A stretch of DNA of 64,000 nt from Rhodococcus sp. P1Y (GTDB lineage Bacteria; Actinomycetota; Actinomycetes; Mycobacteriales; Mycobacteriaceae). Below, one piece after another: positions 13,176 through 21,878 of this stretch. The DNA lies in the NCBI RefSeq assembly GCF_003641205.1, contig NZ_CP032762.1, positions 3,162,001-3,226,000 of the forward strand. Direction: 5' to 3'. Each line of letters opens with the position of its first letter. The first letter of the stretch is position 1. Under the pieces are notes generated by a model. The model ran no database searches and was not told where the DNA came from. It was given only the letters and a program-made list of their open reading frames with translations. Position numbers and translations under genes: made by a program.

Positions 13176-13838
13176 GTGACCATCACGGTGTTCATCGCAG
13201 ACGACCAGGCGATGGTTCGACAGGGGTTCGGAGCGCTGCTGGCAGCGCAACACGACATTTCCGTCGTCGGAGACGCGGACAACGGTCTGAGCGCCGTCGC
13301 CGAAGTCGACCGCCTTCGGCCGGACGTCGTACTGATGGACGTACGGATGCCCAAGATGAACGGGCTCGACGCGGCACGCGCAATCCTCGGCGCCTCGCTC
13401 GACCCTCCGGTCAGGATCCTGATGTTGACGACGTTCGACATCGACGATTACGTCTACGAAGCGTTGACGATCGGCGCGAGCGGTTTCATGCTCAAGGATG
13501 CCCCGGCCGACGAACTGATCCGCGGGGTGCGTGTCGTGGCGGCGGGGGAGGCCTTGCTCGCACCGTCGGTGACGCGTCGCCTCATCGCCGACGTGACCTC
13601 GAGACGGGGGACTCCGCGTACGCACCCGTCGAAGTTGACGGTCCTCACTCCGCGCGAACGAGAAGTTCTCGAACTGATTGCGAAGGGGCTCTCCAACACC
13701 GAAATCGCCTCGACCCTGTTCGTCGCCGAGCAGACCGTCAAGACCCATGTGGGCAAGGTTCTGGGCAAACTCGATCTTCGGGATCGCGCCCAAGCGGTCG
13801 TGCTGGCGTACGAGACGGGCGTCGTCACCCCGGGATGA
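13176..13838 (+). CDS. NarL/FixJ-family response regulator
   Basis: A 220-aa DNA-binding regulator: an N-terminal receiver with acidic pocket residues (ADD at 8-10), phosphorylation site D55 in LMDVRMPK and a conserved Lys in MLKDAP, then a C-terminal LuxR-type helix-turn-helix ([22 protein letters not shown]). It is the partner of the kinase ending at 13149. The start may be GTG 13176 or GTG 13167, three codons earlier; the N terminus [10 protein letters not shown] fits either. The long frame upstream overlaps the kinase gene and is a shadow. The gap to pfkA downstream is only 46 bp, but pfkA is unrelated in function. Confidence 0.92.
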   Translation: MTITVFIADDQAMVRQGFGALLAAQHDISVVGDADNGLSAVAEVDRLRPDVVLMDVRMPKMNGLDAARAILGASLDPPVRILMLTTFDIDDYVYEALTIGASGFMLKDAPADELIRGVRVVAAGEALLAPSVTRRLIADVTSRRGTPRTHPSKLTVLTPREREVLELIAKGLSNTEIASTLFVAEQTVKTHVGKVLGKLDLRDRAQAVVLAYETGVVTPG

Positions 13839-13884
13839 GGGGCTCGCACTGCCGACGCAGGCCGTAGGCGGCAAGATTAGCGTG

Positions 13885-14946
13885 ATGAGTATGGAACCGA
13901 CGAGAGGCGAAAAATTGCGCATCGGAGTTCTCACCGGAGGAGGCGACTGTCCCGGCCTCAATGCGGTGATCCGAGCCGTAGTCCGGACCGCGGACGCGCG
14001 ATACGGATCCACCGTCGTCGGCTTCCAGGACGGCTGGCGGGGGTTGCTCGAGAACCGTCGGATCCAACTGCGCAACGATGACCGCAACGACCGGCTGCTC
14101 ACCAAGGGTGGGACGATGCTCGGCACCGCGCGCACCAATCCCGATGTGCTGCGCGCAGGGTTGGATCGAATTCGACAGACATTGGACGACAACGGGATCG
14201 ACGTGCTGATTCCAATCGGCGGCGAGGGCACGCTGACCGCGGCGAATTGGTTGTCGGAGGAGGGCGTCCCGGTGGTGGGAGTCCCGAAGACCATCGACAA
14301 CGACATCGATTGCACCGACGTCACTTTTGGTTTCGACACGGCGTTGACCATTGCTACCGACGCGATCGACCGGCTGCACAGTACCGCGGAATCACACCAG
14401 CGCGTGATGCTTGTCGAAGTGATGGGCCGTCACGCGGGTTGGATCGCACTGCACGCCGGTCTGGCATCGGGATCACACATGACACTCATCCCGGAGCATC
14501 CTTTCGACGTCGACGAGGTGTGCGATTTGGTGCGCAAGCGATTCCAGCGAGGTGACTCACATTTCATCTGTGTCGTTGCCGAAGGGGCCATGCCGAAGGA
14601 AGGTTCGATGTCGCTGGTCGATGGCGGGATCGACGAATTCGGTCACGTCAAGTTCACCGGAGTTGCACATCAACTGGGCCAGGAGATCGAGCGGCGCATC
14701 AACAAGGAGGTGCGTACGACCGTGCTCGGTCACGTGCAGCGCGGAGGCACTCCGACGCCGTACGACCGAGTGTTGGCCACCCGTTTCGGCGTGAACGCAG
14801 CCGACGCGGCACACGCGGGTGACTTCGGCAAGATGGTCTCACTTCGAGGCACCGAAATCGGACTGGTGTCGCTGTCGGAGGCTGTGAAGCAGCTCAAGCG
14901 CGTCCCCGAGAGCCGATACGTCGACGCGGCAGCGTTCTTCGGCTGA
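13885..14946 (+). CDS. pfkA: ATP-dependent 6-phosphofructokinase
   Basis: Phosphorylates fructose 6-phosphate to fructose 1,6-bisphosphate. The actinobacterial PfkA form is complete: the nucleotide loop [14 protein letters not shown] near the start, IGGEGTL, the catalytic region [11 protein letters not shown], and [10 protein letters not shown]. The product is 353 aa from ATG 13885. Orthologues begin close to RIGVLTGGG, and a TTG at 13915 preceded by GAGAGG would give that shorter form, so the start is open. The long frame from upstream overlaps the response regulator and is not real. It sits between gatA and gatB in the same order as in M. tuberculosis, with accessory genes inserted in between. 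Confidence 0.93.
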   Translation: MSMEPTRGEKLRIGVLTGGGDCPGLNAVIRAVVRTADARYGSTVVGFQDGWRGLLENRRIQLRNDDRNDRLLTKGGTMLGTARTNPDVLRAGLDRIRQTLDDNGIDVLIPIGGEGTLTAANWLSEEGVPVVGVPKTIDNDIDCTDVTFGFDTALTIATDAIDRLHSTAESHQRVMLVEVMGRHAGWIALHAGLASGSHMTLIPEHPFDVDEVCDLVRKRFQRGDSHFICVVAEGAMPKEGSMSLVDGGIDEFGHVKFTGVAHQLGQEIERRINKEVRTTVLGHVQRGGTPTPYDRVLATRFGVNAADAAHAGDFGKMVSLRGTEIGLVSLSEAVKQLKRVPESRYVDAAAFFG

Positions 14947-14975
14947 GCGCAGCAACACGCCCCTGGAGTCGAATC

Positions 14976-15470
14976 CTAGATCCGGCCGGCGTCCTGCCGG
15001 ATCTCCGACTCCCGCTGCTCGGTTTCCCGGCGCAGTTCACGCCTGCGCCTGGCGGCTTCGAACCGTTGCTTTTCGACAGGGGTCTCGGGAGTGAGCGGGG
15101 GGAGCTCGAGTGGTTTGCCGTCGTCTCCGACGGCAACCATAGTGAAGTAGCAACTGTTCGTGTGACGGGTCTCGCCGAGCTGAATGTTCTCGGTTTCGAC
15201 GCGAATGCCCACTTCCATCGACGTTCGGCCGGTGTAGTTGACCGATGCCGAGAAGGTGACCAGTTCGCCGACGTGAATCGGCTCCCGAAAAACCACTCGG
15301 TCGACGGACAGGGTGACGACGTAGGCCTTCGCATAACGACTGGCGCACGCGTAGGCGACCTGGTCGAGAAATTTGAGAATGGTTCCGCCGTGTACGTTGC
15401 CCGAGAAGTTCGCCATGTCCGGCGTCATGAGCACGGTCATGAACAGGGTTTGCTTCGGTGCGCTGGTCAC
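14976..15470 (-). CDS. Acyl-CoA thioesterase (hotdog fold)
   Basis: A 164-aa single hotdog domain of the cytosolic acyl-CoA hydrolase (YciA/BACH) type. It has NVHGGTILKFLDQVAYACASRY, where the hotdog helix follows an N-x-H-G-G catalytic motif, and a later SCYFTMVAVGDDGK strand. The role would be hydrolysis of acyl-CoA to fatty acid and CoA. The C-terminal tail is highly charged (RRRRELRRETEQRE) and may be a flexible or coiled extension. GTG 15470 is chosen over the longer frame because a TACGGT box lies 6 nt upstream and the region before it overlaps gatB. It is divergent from gatB with a gap of 64 bp. Confidence 0.88.
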   Translation of the reverse strand: MTSAPKQTLFMTVLMTPDMANFSGNVHGGTILKFLDQVAYACASRYAKAYVVTLSVDRVVFREPIHVGELVTFSASVNYTGRTSMEVGIRVETENIQLGETRHTNSCYFTMVAVGDDGKPLELPPLTPETPVEKQRFEAARRRRELRRETEQRESEIRQDAGRI

Positions 15471-15476
15471 TGCCCA

Positions 15477-15482
15477 ACCGTA
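15477..15482 (-). promoter_or_regulatory. -10 box for leaderless acyl-CoA thioesterase gene
   Basis: On the minus strand TACGGT is followed by 6 nt and GTG 15470, with no Shine-Dalgarno between them. It shares the 64-bp divergent gap with the gatB promoter. Confidence 0.5.
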
Positions 15483-15521
15483 GCGAGCACCCGTGGTTAC
15501 TCGCGCGTTCTTCGGACCGCA

Positions 15522-15527
15522 TAAACT
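15522..15527 (+). promoter_or_regulatory. -10 box for leaderless gatB
   Basis: TAAACT is followed by 7 nt and ATG 15535. No ribosome-binding site fits in the space, so translation of a leaderless transcript is likely. Confidence 0.55.
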
Positions 15528-15534
15528 TCTCTGC

Positions 15535-17040
15535 ATGACTGCTGCCTTGGTCGACCTGATCGATTACGACGACGTGCTGGCCCGTTTCGACCCCGTGCTG
15601 GGTATGGAGGTCCACGTCGAGCTGGGCACAGCCACCAAGATGTTCTGCGGCTGCCCCACTGCATTCGGTGCCGAGCCCAACACCCAGGTGTGCCCGGTGT
15701 GCCTGAGCCTGCCCGGCGCACTTCCGGTGGTGAATTCGGCGGCCGTCGAATCCGCGATTCGCATCGGCCTTGCGCTCAACTGCTCTATCACCCCGTGGGG
15801 CCGCTTCGCCCGGAAGAACTACTTCTACCCCGATCAGCCGAAGAACTACCAGATCTCGCAGTACGACGAGCCCATCGCGACCGAGGGCTATCTCGATGTG
15901 CTGCTCGACGACGGTTCGACCTTTCGCGTGGAGATCGAGCGTGCGCACATGGAGGAAGACACCGGCAAGTCGACGCACGTCGGCGGCGCGACGGGCCGCA
16001 TCGAGGGCGCGAGTCATTCGCTTCTCGACTACAACCGGGCAGGCGTGCCGTTGGTCGAGATCGTCACCAAGCCCATCACCGGAACCGGTGCCCGTGCACC
16101 GGAGGTCGCTCGGGCATATGTCACCGCTCTGCGTGATCTTCTGAAGGCGCTGGCGGTGTCCGACGTCCGGATGGATCAAGGTTCATTGCGGTGCGATGCG
16201 AACGTCTCGTTGATGGAGAAGACGGCCACCGAGTTCGGCACCCGCACCGAGACCAAGAACGTCAACTCCCTCAAGAGTGTCGAGGTCGCGGTTCGCTACG
16301 AAATGCGGCGGCAGGCAGCAGTTCTGCAGAGCGGCGGCGAGGTCACCCAGGAAACGCGCCACTTCCAGGAAGTCGACGGAACAACGTCCAAAGGTCGAAA
16401 GAAAGAAACTGCCGAGGACTATCGATACTTCCCAGAACCCGATCTCGCGCCAGTCGCACCCGACGCTGCATGGATCGAGGAACTCCGAGCGACACTCCCC
16501 GAGCTTCCGTGGTTGCGACGGGCGCGTATTCAGGCTGATTGGGGTGTATCCGACGAAGAGATGCGCGACCTCGTCAATTCCGGTGCCCTGGAACTGGTAG
16601 CAGCGACGGTCGACGCCGGAGCGACGCCGCAGGCAGCTCGGTCCTGGTGGGTTTCCTACCTGGCGCAGCAGGCGAACATCTCCGGAGTCGAGCTCACCGA
16701 ACTGGCCATCACCCCGTCCCAGGTCGCCGAAGTGGCGACACTCGTCGCCGACGGCAAGGTCAACAACAACGGTGCCCGTCAGATCGTGGACGGCGTACTT
16801 GCAGGTGAAGGCGAGCCTGCTGCAGTCATGGCCGCTCGTGGTCTCGTCGTGGAGAAGGACGACACCAAACTCCAGGCTGCCGTCGACGAGGCACTCGCGG
16901 CCAACCCAGGCGTGGCCGACAAGATCCGTGCCGGCAAGGTTCAGGCTGCGGGCGCGATCGTCGGCGCCGTCATGAAAGCCACACGTGGACAAGCAGATGC
17001 CGCCCGCGTCAAAGAACTCGTACTCGCCGCGTGTAGCTGA
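15535..17040 (+). CDS. gatB: Aspartyl/glutamyl-tRNA amidotransferase subunit B
   Basis: Binds the misacylated tRNA and carries out the kinase and transamidase steps of GatCAB. The 501-aa protein has the cradle domain (GMEVHVEL, a CGCP...CPVC zinc-binding set near residues 38-64, [17 protein letters not shown]), a helical domain and the C-terminal YqeY-like tail ([19 protein letters not shown]). ATG 15535 is chosen over the longer frame because a TANNNT box lies 7 nt upstream and the alternative start would run into the divergent promoter. It is apart from gatCA, as in mycobacteria, so the subunits must be balanced from two promoters. Confidence 0.96.
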   Translation: MTAALVDLIDYDDVLARFDPVLGMEVHVELGTATKMFCGCPTAFGAEPNTQVCPVCLSLPGALPVVNSAAVESAIRIGLALNCSITPWGRFARKNYFYPDQPKNYQISQYDEPIATEGYLDVLLDDGSTFRVEIERAHMEEDTGKSTHVGGATGRIEGASHSLLDYNRAGVPLVEIVTKPITGTGARAPEVARAYVTALRDLLKALAVSDVRMDQGSLRCDANVSLMEKTATEFGTRTETKNVNSLKSVEVAVRYEMRRQAAVLQSGGEVTQETRHFQEVDGTTSKGRKKETAEDYRYFPEPDLAPVAPDAAWIEELRATLPELPWLRRARIQADWGVSDEEMRDLVNSGALELVAATVDAGATPQAARSWWVSYLAQQANISGVELTELAITPSQVAEVATLVADGKVNNNGARQIVDGVLAGEGEPAAVMAARGLVVEKDDTKLQAAVDEALAANPGVADKIRAGKVQAAGAIVGAVMKATRGQADAARVKELVLAACS

Positions 17041-17043
17041 GAC

Positions 17044-17075
17044 CGATGGCCGGCGGGTCGCCCCGCCGGCCATCG
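17044..17075. terminator. Bidirectional hairpin terminator between gatB and the LppZ-like gene
   Basis: A perfect 14-bp stem (17044-17057 with 17062-17075) and a 4-nt loop begin 3 bp after the gatB stop and end 8 bp before the stop of the convergent gene. There is no long T-run, as is usual for actinobacterial hairpins. It can serve both strands. Confidence 0.75.
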
Positions 17076-17083
17076 GAATTTCA

Positions 17084-18217
17084 CTAGTCGAATCCGCCGC
17101 CGCCCGCCGGGACCGGGATCTTGACGACACGGTCGTCGTTCGGGCCAGGCGCGTTTCCGTTCTTGTTGACGGTGCTCACCCAGATCTGGCCGTCGGGAGC
17201 AAGAGCGGCTCCGTTGAGTTGGCCGTACCGATCCTGCACCAGTAACGAGGGCGCCGCAGTCACCGCGCCGGTGTCCTGGTCGGTCGCCAGTACAGCTACA
17301 GCTTTCGCGTTCGTCAGGGAGATCGCGACGGCGCCCGGTCCAGCGCCGCAGCCCGCAACGCCAGGGCGATCAGGCCATGTCCACACGGGCGAAATCACTG
17401 CGCCGAGCGGATCGATCCGCTGCAGCCTGTCCTCGACGATCGTCCGGTCGGTGACCCAGATGCCGCCCGACGGGTCGATGCACACATCCCCTGCAGTTCC
17501 GATGCCGCTGAGGGCGATCTGGGGGGTAGGCCCGCTCTGGTCGGGAACGAGGGATTCGACGCGCAGAAGCTTGCCTGCCAGCGACGACGGACTTGCCGCA
17601 GCGGCGGGATCGCCTGCGTCCCCGGTCAGAACCAGGAGCTGGCTGGGGTTGTAGAAATCGAGTGCGCCGCGGTTGCCCTGCGTGCCACGCGGTATTCCGG
17701 TGAGAACGTTCTTGGGGGTATCGCCCGCCGCGATGCGAACCACACGGTTGTCCGACTGCGTCGTGATGTAGGCGTAGAGCAACCCGTCCTCGGTGAAGCT
17801 GGGGGAGAGCGCGAGATCGAGAAGTCCACCGTCACCGCTGGAGTCCACGTCGATTCGAGCGATCTCGATCGGTGACTGGCCCTGTGTCACCTGCATGATG
17901 CGGCCGGTTCGCCGCTCGGCCACCAGAGCGGACACGCCGCCGGGCAGCATGACGAGTCCGCCGGTGGTGTCCAGGCAGGTCGCGATCACGTTCGGGTCGA
18001 GGTCGACGCACGGCCCCGGAGGTGGTCCAGGAACGCTCGGTGTGGTGGAGGTCGGTGGGGCGTCCGGGTCGACGGGGTCGATCTCCGCAGCACCGAACGA
18101 CGGCTCTGGGGTGAACGGGGAGGCCGTGGAGTCGTCGAAACGGGCGCAGCCGACGGCGAGGGCTGTCGTTACCGCCATGGCGGCAGCGACGGCCATGGTT
18201 CCAGGCGATGCGCGCAT
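17084..18217 (-). CDS. Lipoprotein with PQQ-dependent sugar dehydrogenase-like beta-propeller (LppZ-like)
   Basis: A 377-aa exported protein. The signal peptide ends in a lipobox (LAVGC with the Cys near residue 25), so it should be lipid-anchored outside the membrane. A Pro/Thr-rich linker follows, then a six-bladed GSDH/NHL-like propeller with repeated W/L-x-G-D-like segments (for example GDGGLLDLALSPSF and NRGALDFYNPSQLLVLTGDAGD). The position between gatB and the DoxX gene matches M. tuberculosis lppZ (Rv3006). Sugar oxidation is the family name, not a demonstrated activity. ATG 18217 is selected because TAACGT lies 7 nt upstream; the longer frame would bury the signal peptide. Confidence 0.85.
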   Translation of the reverse strand: MRASPGTMAVAAAMAVTTALAVGCARFDDSTASPFTPEPSFGAAEIDPVDPDAPPTSTTPSVPGPPPGPCVDLDPNVIATCLDTTGGLVMLPGGVSALVAERRTGRIMQVTQGQSPIEIARIDVDSSGDGGLLDLALSPSFTEDGLLYAYITTQSDNRVVRIAAGDTPKNVLTGIPRGTQGNRGALDFYNPSQLLVLTGDAGDPAAAASPSSLAGKLLRVESLVPDQSGPTPQIALSGIGTAGDVCIDPSGGIWVTDRTIVEDRLQRIDPLGAVISPVWTWPDRPGVAGCGAGPGAVAISLTNAKAVAVLATDQDTGAVTAAPSLLVQDRYGQLNGAALAPDGQIWVSTVNKNGNAPGPNDDRVVKIPVPAGGGGFD

Positions 18218-18224
18218 GTACGAA

Positions 18225-18230
18225 ACGTTA
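18225..18230 (-). promoter_or_regulatory. -10 box for leaderless LppZ-like gene
   Basis: On the minus strand TAACGT is followed by 7 nt and ATG 18217. This supports the start that places the lipobox correctly. Confidence 0.55.
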
Positions 18231-18316
18231 CTCGAGAGCGTCACCGGCGATGTCGGTGCGGCGCGGTCACACGCCGCGACATGCACCGATTGCGGCTGAT
18301 TGCGGCCCACTCGATC

Positions 18317-18322
18317 TACTGT
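18317..18322 (+). promoter_or_regulatory. -10 box for leaderless DoxX-family gene
   Basis: TACTGT is followed by 7 nt and GTG 18330, with no ribosome-binding site. Together with the box at 18225-18230 it forms a divergent leaderless pair. Confidence 0.55.
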
Positions 18323-18329
18323 TGGGTCC

Positions 18330-19166
18330 GTGACCGACAAGCCTCGCGAACCCGAACGATCCGACACAGGCTACGAGCCTGCGTCGAGTCCGTACGACCA
18401 GCCGACAGAAAAACTACAGCCGAGAACCGAGGACGAGCTGGATTTCGGCAAGAGCGGTTCGGGGACCTACCCGACCGAGCAGATCCCGTCGTTCCGCCCG
18501 TCGCAGTTCGACGAGCCGATCGCACCGGACAGCCGGTCGGCGTATTCCGAACAGCCGACCGAGTTTCTCGGAACGACGCCTGCGCCTGCCTATGAGGCCT
18601 CGCCCGCCGAACCCGCCGTGCGCACCGAGACGGTGGAGGTGCCCGCGAAGCGCGGGACCACCGACCTCGGACTGTTGCTGCTCCGTCTGGTGATCGGCGG
18701 AATCTTCCTGGTTCACGGTCTGCAAAAACTCGTCGGACTCTGGGGCGGACCTGGACTCGACGGCTTTCGGTCGTTGTTGGAGGACACCGGCTACGAGCAG
18801 GCGAACCTCCTCGCGATCGCAGGTGCGGTCGGCGAAACAGCCGGTGGGGCTTTGCTCATCCTCGGTCTTGCGACACCGTTCGCAGGCGCTGCGGTGCTCG
18901 GCGTCATCATCAACGCGTGGTGCTTCAAGCAGGCGGCCGAGCCGGGTCTGCAGTTCTTCGCCCCGAACGGCGTCGAGTACGAAACCGTGCTCGGAGTGGC
19001 TGCAGCTGCCATCATTCTCACCGGTCCGGGAAAGATCGCATTCGACGGTCGCCGTGGGTGGGCGACGCGTCCTCGCTTTGGTTCGTTCCTCGCACTCGTG
19101 CTCGGAATCGCCGGCGGCGTCGTCCTCTGGATCTTCCTGAACGGTGCAAACCCTCTGGTGCGTTAG
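18330..19166 (+). CDS. DoxX family membrane protein
   Basis: A 278-aa protein with an unusual ~110-residue acidic, Pro/Glu-rich N-terminal region, probably disordered and cytosolic, followed by a DoxX domain of four membrane helices: LGLLLLRLVIGGIFLVHGLQ, the LLAIAGAVGETAGGALLILG segment, a third around FAGAAVLGVIINAW, and a last one near the C terminus. The conserved HGLQKL after helix 1 is typical. The M. tuberculosis counterpart (Rv3005c) is reported to act with a superoxide dismutase and a thiosulfate sulfurtransferase in an envelope antioxidant complex; the same role here is inference. GTG 18330 is fixed by the TANNNT box 7 nt upstream. Confidence 0.88.
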   Translation: MTDKPREPERSDTGYEPASSPYDQPTEKLQPRTEDELDFGKSGSGTYPTEQIPSFRPSQFDEPIAPDSRSAYSEQPTEFLGTTPAPAYEASPAEPAVRTETVEVPAKRGTTDLGLLLLRLVIGGIFLVHGLQKLVGLWGGPGLDGFRSLLEDTGYEQANLLAIAGAVGETAGGALLILGLATPFAGAAVLGVIINAWCFKQAAEPGLQFFAPNGVEYETVLGVAAAAIILTGPGKIAFDGRRGWATRPRFGSFLALVLGIAGGVVLWIFLNGANPLVR

Positions 19167-19180
19167 GCCGCTTCGCGGCT

Positions 19181-19222
19181 TGTGAACGGAAATACACAGA
19201 GGGCTGTGTATTTCCGTTCACA
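19181..19222. terminator. Perfect 19-bp hairpin between convergent doxX-like gene and ilvD
   Basis: A perfect inverted repeat, 19181-19199 with 19204-19222, has a 4-nt AGGG loop. Smaller GC hairpins flank it on each side (around 19167-19179 and 19224-19236). It fills the 71-bp convergent gap, so a bidirectional terminator is the simplest reading. The A/T-containing arms (GGAAATACACAG) are not typical of local GC-rich terminators and might belong to a dispersed palindromic repeat. Confidence 0.65.
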
Positions 19223-19237
19223 TGCGCCGGAGGCGCC

Positions 19238-21079
19238 TCAGGGCACGTACCGGACCGCACCCTTGTCGGCCGAGGTGGCCAGCGCTGCATACGCCCGCAG
19301 GGCGGTGGTGACCGTTCGCTGACGGTCGACCGGCTGCCACGGACGCTCGGATGCATCCATTTTCGCGCGGCGCTCGGCGAGAACGTCGTCGTCGACGAGT
19401 ATTTCGAGAGTTCGAGAGGCGACGTCGATGCGCACCTGGTCGCCGTTCTCGACGAGTCCGATGACTCCGCCCGCTGCAGCCTCGGGGGAGATATGGCCGA
19501 TCGACAGCCCCGACGTACCGCCGGAGAACCGCCCGTCGGTGATCAGTGCGCAGACCTTACCGAGTCCAGCACCCTTGAGGAACGCGGTGGGGTGCAACAT
19601 CTCCTGCATCCCCGGCCCGCCCTTCGGCCCCTCGTAGCGCACGACGAGAACATCGCCGGCCTTGATCTTCTTCTGCAGGATCGCCGAGACGGCTTCTTCC
19701 TGTGATTCGACGACGAGCGCGGGACCCTGGAACGAGAACAGATCCTGGTCGATGCCCGCCGTCTTCAGGATCGCTCCGTCGAGAGCGATATTGCCGCGCA
19801 GAACCACCAGACCGCCTTCGACGGTGTAGGCGTGTTCCTTGTCGCGGATGCATCCGCCCGCGGCGTCGGTGTCGAGGGACGACCAGCGGTTCTCGGTGGA
19901 GAACGGTTCGGTGGTCCGGACGCCGCCCGGTGCGGCATGGAACAGTTCGAGCGCCTCGTCGGACGCCGCGCCCGACCGGATGTCCCAGGTGTCGAGCCAC
20001 TCGTCGAAGCTCTTCGTATGCACGGTCGAGACATCGGTTTCGAGCAGATTCGCACGCCGGAGTTCACCGAGGAGGGCTGGGATTCCGCCTGCTCGGTGCA
20101 CGTCTTCCATGTGGTAATCGGAGTTGGGCGAGACCTTCGACAGGCACGGCACCTTGCGACTGATGGCGTCGATCGTGTCGAGGTCGAAGTCGACCTCGCC
20201 TTCCTGGGCGGCGGCAAGCGTGTGCAACACCGTGTTGGTGGAACCTCCCATTGCCACATCGAGCGCCATTGCGTTACGAAATGCGGCGGGGGTTGCGATA
20301 TTGCGCGGAAGAACCGACTCGTCTTCGTCGCGGTAGTACTTCAGTGCGGCCTCGACGATGGTGGTGCCCGCGCGCTCGAACAGGGCGTAGCGCGCCTTGT
20401 GGGTGGCCAGCGTGGATCCGTTGCCGGGCAAGGCGAGCCCGAGCGCCTCGGTGAGGCAATTCATGGAGTTCGCGGTGAACATGCCCGAGCAGGATCCGCA
20501 CGTCGGGCATGCACTCCGCTCCACCTCGTCCAAACCTTCATCCGAGACCGCGTCGTTTGCGCTGGCCGAGATCGCGGTGATGAGGTCGGTCGGTGCCTGC
20601 GCGACGCCTCCCACCACAACTGCCTTGCCTGCTTCCATCGGCCCGCCCGAGACGAAGACCGCCGGAATATTCAGTCGCATGGCGGCATTGAGCATTCCCG
20701 GCGTGATCTTGTCGCAGTTCGAGATGCACACCAGCGCGTCGGCGGTGTGCGCATTGGCCATGTATTCGACCGAGTCGGCGATGATCTCGCGGCTGGGAAG
20801 CGAGTACAGCATCCCGCCGTGGCCCATCGCGATGCCGTCGTCGACGGCGATCGTGTGGAACTCGCGAGGGACGCCGCCCGCTGCCCGGACGGCGTCGGCG
20901 ACGATCTCGCCCACGTTCTTCAGGTGTACGTGTCCCGGTACGAACTGGGTGTAGGAGTTGGCAATCGCGACGATCGGTTTGCCGAAATCGGAATCCGTCA
21001 TTCCGGTGGCGCGCCAGAGCGAGCGTGCGCCCGCGGCGTTGCGTCCGACAGTGGTAACTCGTGACCGTAACGGCGGCAT
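19238..21079 (-). CDS. ilvD: Dihydroxy-acid dehydratase
   Basis: The fourth step of valine/isoleucine synthesis, dehydrating 2,3-dihydroxy acids to 2-keto acids with an Fe-S cluster. The 613-aa protein carries the family cysteines: C in [11 protein letters not shown] (near residue 120) and in [19 protein letters not shown] (near residue 190). Other signatures are TDSDFGKP at the N terminus and [16 protein letters not shown] near the C terminus. The ATG at 21079 has CAGGAA just upstream. It is on the strand opposite to ilvBNC and convergent with the DoxX gene, so it is controlled separately from the ilvB attenuator. Confidence 0.97.
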   Translation of the reverse strand: MPPLRSRVTTVGRNAAGARSLWRATGMTDSDFGKPIVAIANSYTQFVPGHVHLKNVGEIVADAVRAAGGVPREFHTIAVDDGIAMGHGGMLYSLPSREIIADSVEYMANAHTADALVCISNCDKITPGMLNAAMRLNIPAVFVSGGPMEAGKAVVVGGVAQAPTDLITAISASANDAVSDEGLDEVERSACPTCGSCSGMFTANSMNCLTEALGLALPGNGSTLATHKARYALFERAGTTIVEAALKYYRDEDESVLPRNIATPAAFRNAMALDVAMGGSTNTVLHTLAAAQEGEVDFDLDTIDAISRKVPCLSKVSPNSDYHMEDVHRAGGIPALLGELRRANLLETDVSTVHTKSFDEWLDTWDIRSGAASDEALELFHAAPGGVRTTEPFSTENRWSSLDTDAAGGCIRDKEHAYTVEGGLVVLRGNIALDGAILKTAGIDQDLFSFQGPALVVESQEEAVSAILQKKIKAGDVLVVRYEGPKGGPGMQEMLHPTAFLKGAGLGKVCALITDGRFSGGTSGLSIGHISPEAAAGGVIGLVENGDQVRIDVASRTLEILVDDDVLAERRAKMDASERPWQPVDRQRTVTTALRAYAALATSADKGAVRYVP

Positions 21080-21136
21080 GTTCCTGTATTCCTCAATCCC
21101 GACAGCGGTTGTCGCTGGGACGAGATTACTCCCGCG

Positions 21137-21643
21137 TCAGGGGGCGTCGTCCTCTGGCGTATCGAGGACTTCGGCAGCGGCTTCGGCGGCTGCGGCGGCC
21201 GCGTAGGGATCGGTGATCCGTCCACCGCTCGCTGCAGCCAACAGCGGCAAGCGATCGAATCGGACCAACGGTAGGGACTTCTCGGATTTGTCGGTCAACA
21301 CCACACGCGCCCAGCGCCGGTCCGGGAACGCGATCCCTCGGACTCGGTCCCAGGGGACGAACTCCGACGTCACCGGTCGACGGATGGACAACCCGTCGGG
21401 GCCGACGACGGTACGGACTCGAACGACCCAGACTGCTACGGCAATCGGAATGACGAAGAGCCAACCGAAAGCCGCAGGCCAGCTGATCGCGGGGAAGCAC
21501 ACTCCGAAGAGCAGGAGGGCGACACCGACCAGTGCGAGACGCGGGAGCCGGATGACCTGCGGTGACGGATCGGGCGTGTGGGATGATGTGTCCGGTGGTT
21601 CGGACTGCTGCGAGGGTGACACCCCTTCATCTTCGCATTGCAT
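21137..21643 (-). CDS. PH domain-containing membrane protein (Cfp6-like)
   Basis: A 168-aa protein with two adjacent hydrophobic helices (LVGVALLLFGVCFPAIS and AAFGWLFVIPIAVAVWVV) followed by a bacterial PH-like domain (VGPDGLSIRRPVTSEFVPWDRVRGI). The end is Ala/Glu-rich. The layout and place between ilvD and ilvB match M. tuberculosis Rv3004 (cfp6). Molecular function is unknown. The start is ATG 21643 or GTG 21622 (seven codons later); neither has a clear ribosome-binding site. It is divergent from the ilvB leader, whose promoter lies only about 40 bp away. Confidence 0.8.
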   Translation of the reverse strand: MQCEDEGVSPSQQSEPPDTSSHTPDPSPQVIRLPRLALVGVALLLFGVCFPAISWPAAFGWLFVIPIAVAVWVVRVRTVVGPDGLSIRRPVTSEFVPWDRVRGIAFPDRRWARVVLTDKSEKSLPLVRFDRLPLLAAASGGRITDPYAAAAAAEAAAEVLDTPEDDAP

Positions 21644-21682
21644 CTACGCGATCTCACATAATGGGATTGCGTCGTGACGAGT

Positions 21683-21712
21683 TTGACTGTTCCCTATGCG
21701 CGCGCCTACCGT
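21683..21712 (+). promoter_or_regulatory. Promoter of the ilvB leader (leaderless leader peptide)
   Basis: TTGACT at 21683-21688 is followed by an 18-bp spacer and TACCGT at 21707-21712. The -10 ends 7 nt before GTG 21720 of the leader peptide, so the transcript should start at that codon. Confidence 0.7.
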
Positions 21713-21719
21713 CGAGCGC

Positions 21720-21767
21720 GTGAAGCGGAATTGGATACTCGTAATCGGCCGGCGCGTCAACGCCTGA
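21720..21767 (+). CDS. ilvB leader peptide (attenuation ORF, 15 aa)
   Basis: The ORF GTG 21720 to TGA 21765-21767 encodes MKRNWILVIGRRVNA, with Ile-Leu-Val-Ile in a row: the three amino acids made by the downstream pathway. It is followed by an intrinsic terminator and then ilvB, the layout of ribosome-mediated attenuation known for actinobacterial ilvB operons. Stalling at the ILVI codons when charged tRNAs are scarce would favour an alternative fold and read-through. The ORF has no Shine-Dalgarno and is predicted to be translated leaderless from its own promoter. It is too short to be caught by ordinary gene calling. Confidence 0.8.
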   Translation: MKRNWILVIGRRVNA

Positions 21768-21799
21768 GCCGGTTCTCGACCAACTCGCATCGACGCGCC

Positions 21800-21833
21800 A
21801 CCCTCGTACAGCCTCGGCTGACGGGGGTTTTTT
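21800..21833 (+). terminator. ilvB attenuator terminator
   Basis: CCCTCGT pairs with ACGGGGG (one G-T wobble) around an inner CAGCC/GGCTG stem, and a run of six T follows at 21828-21833. It lies 33 nt after the leader peptide stop and 45 nt before ilvB. This T-run is rare among the hairpins of this window and fits a regulated intrinsic terminator. Confidence 0.8.
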
Positions 21834-21878
21834 CTTGCCCAGAGATCGCCCAGACATCTAAATCCTGAGGAAGCAGCA

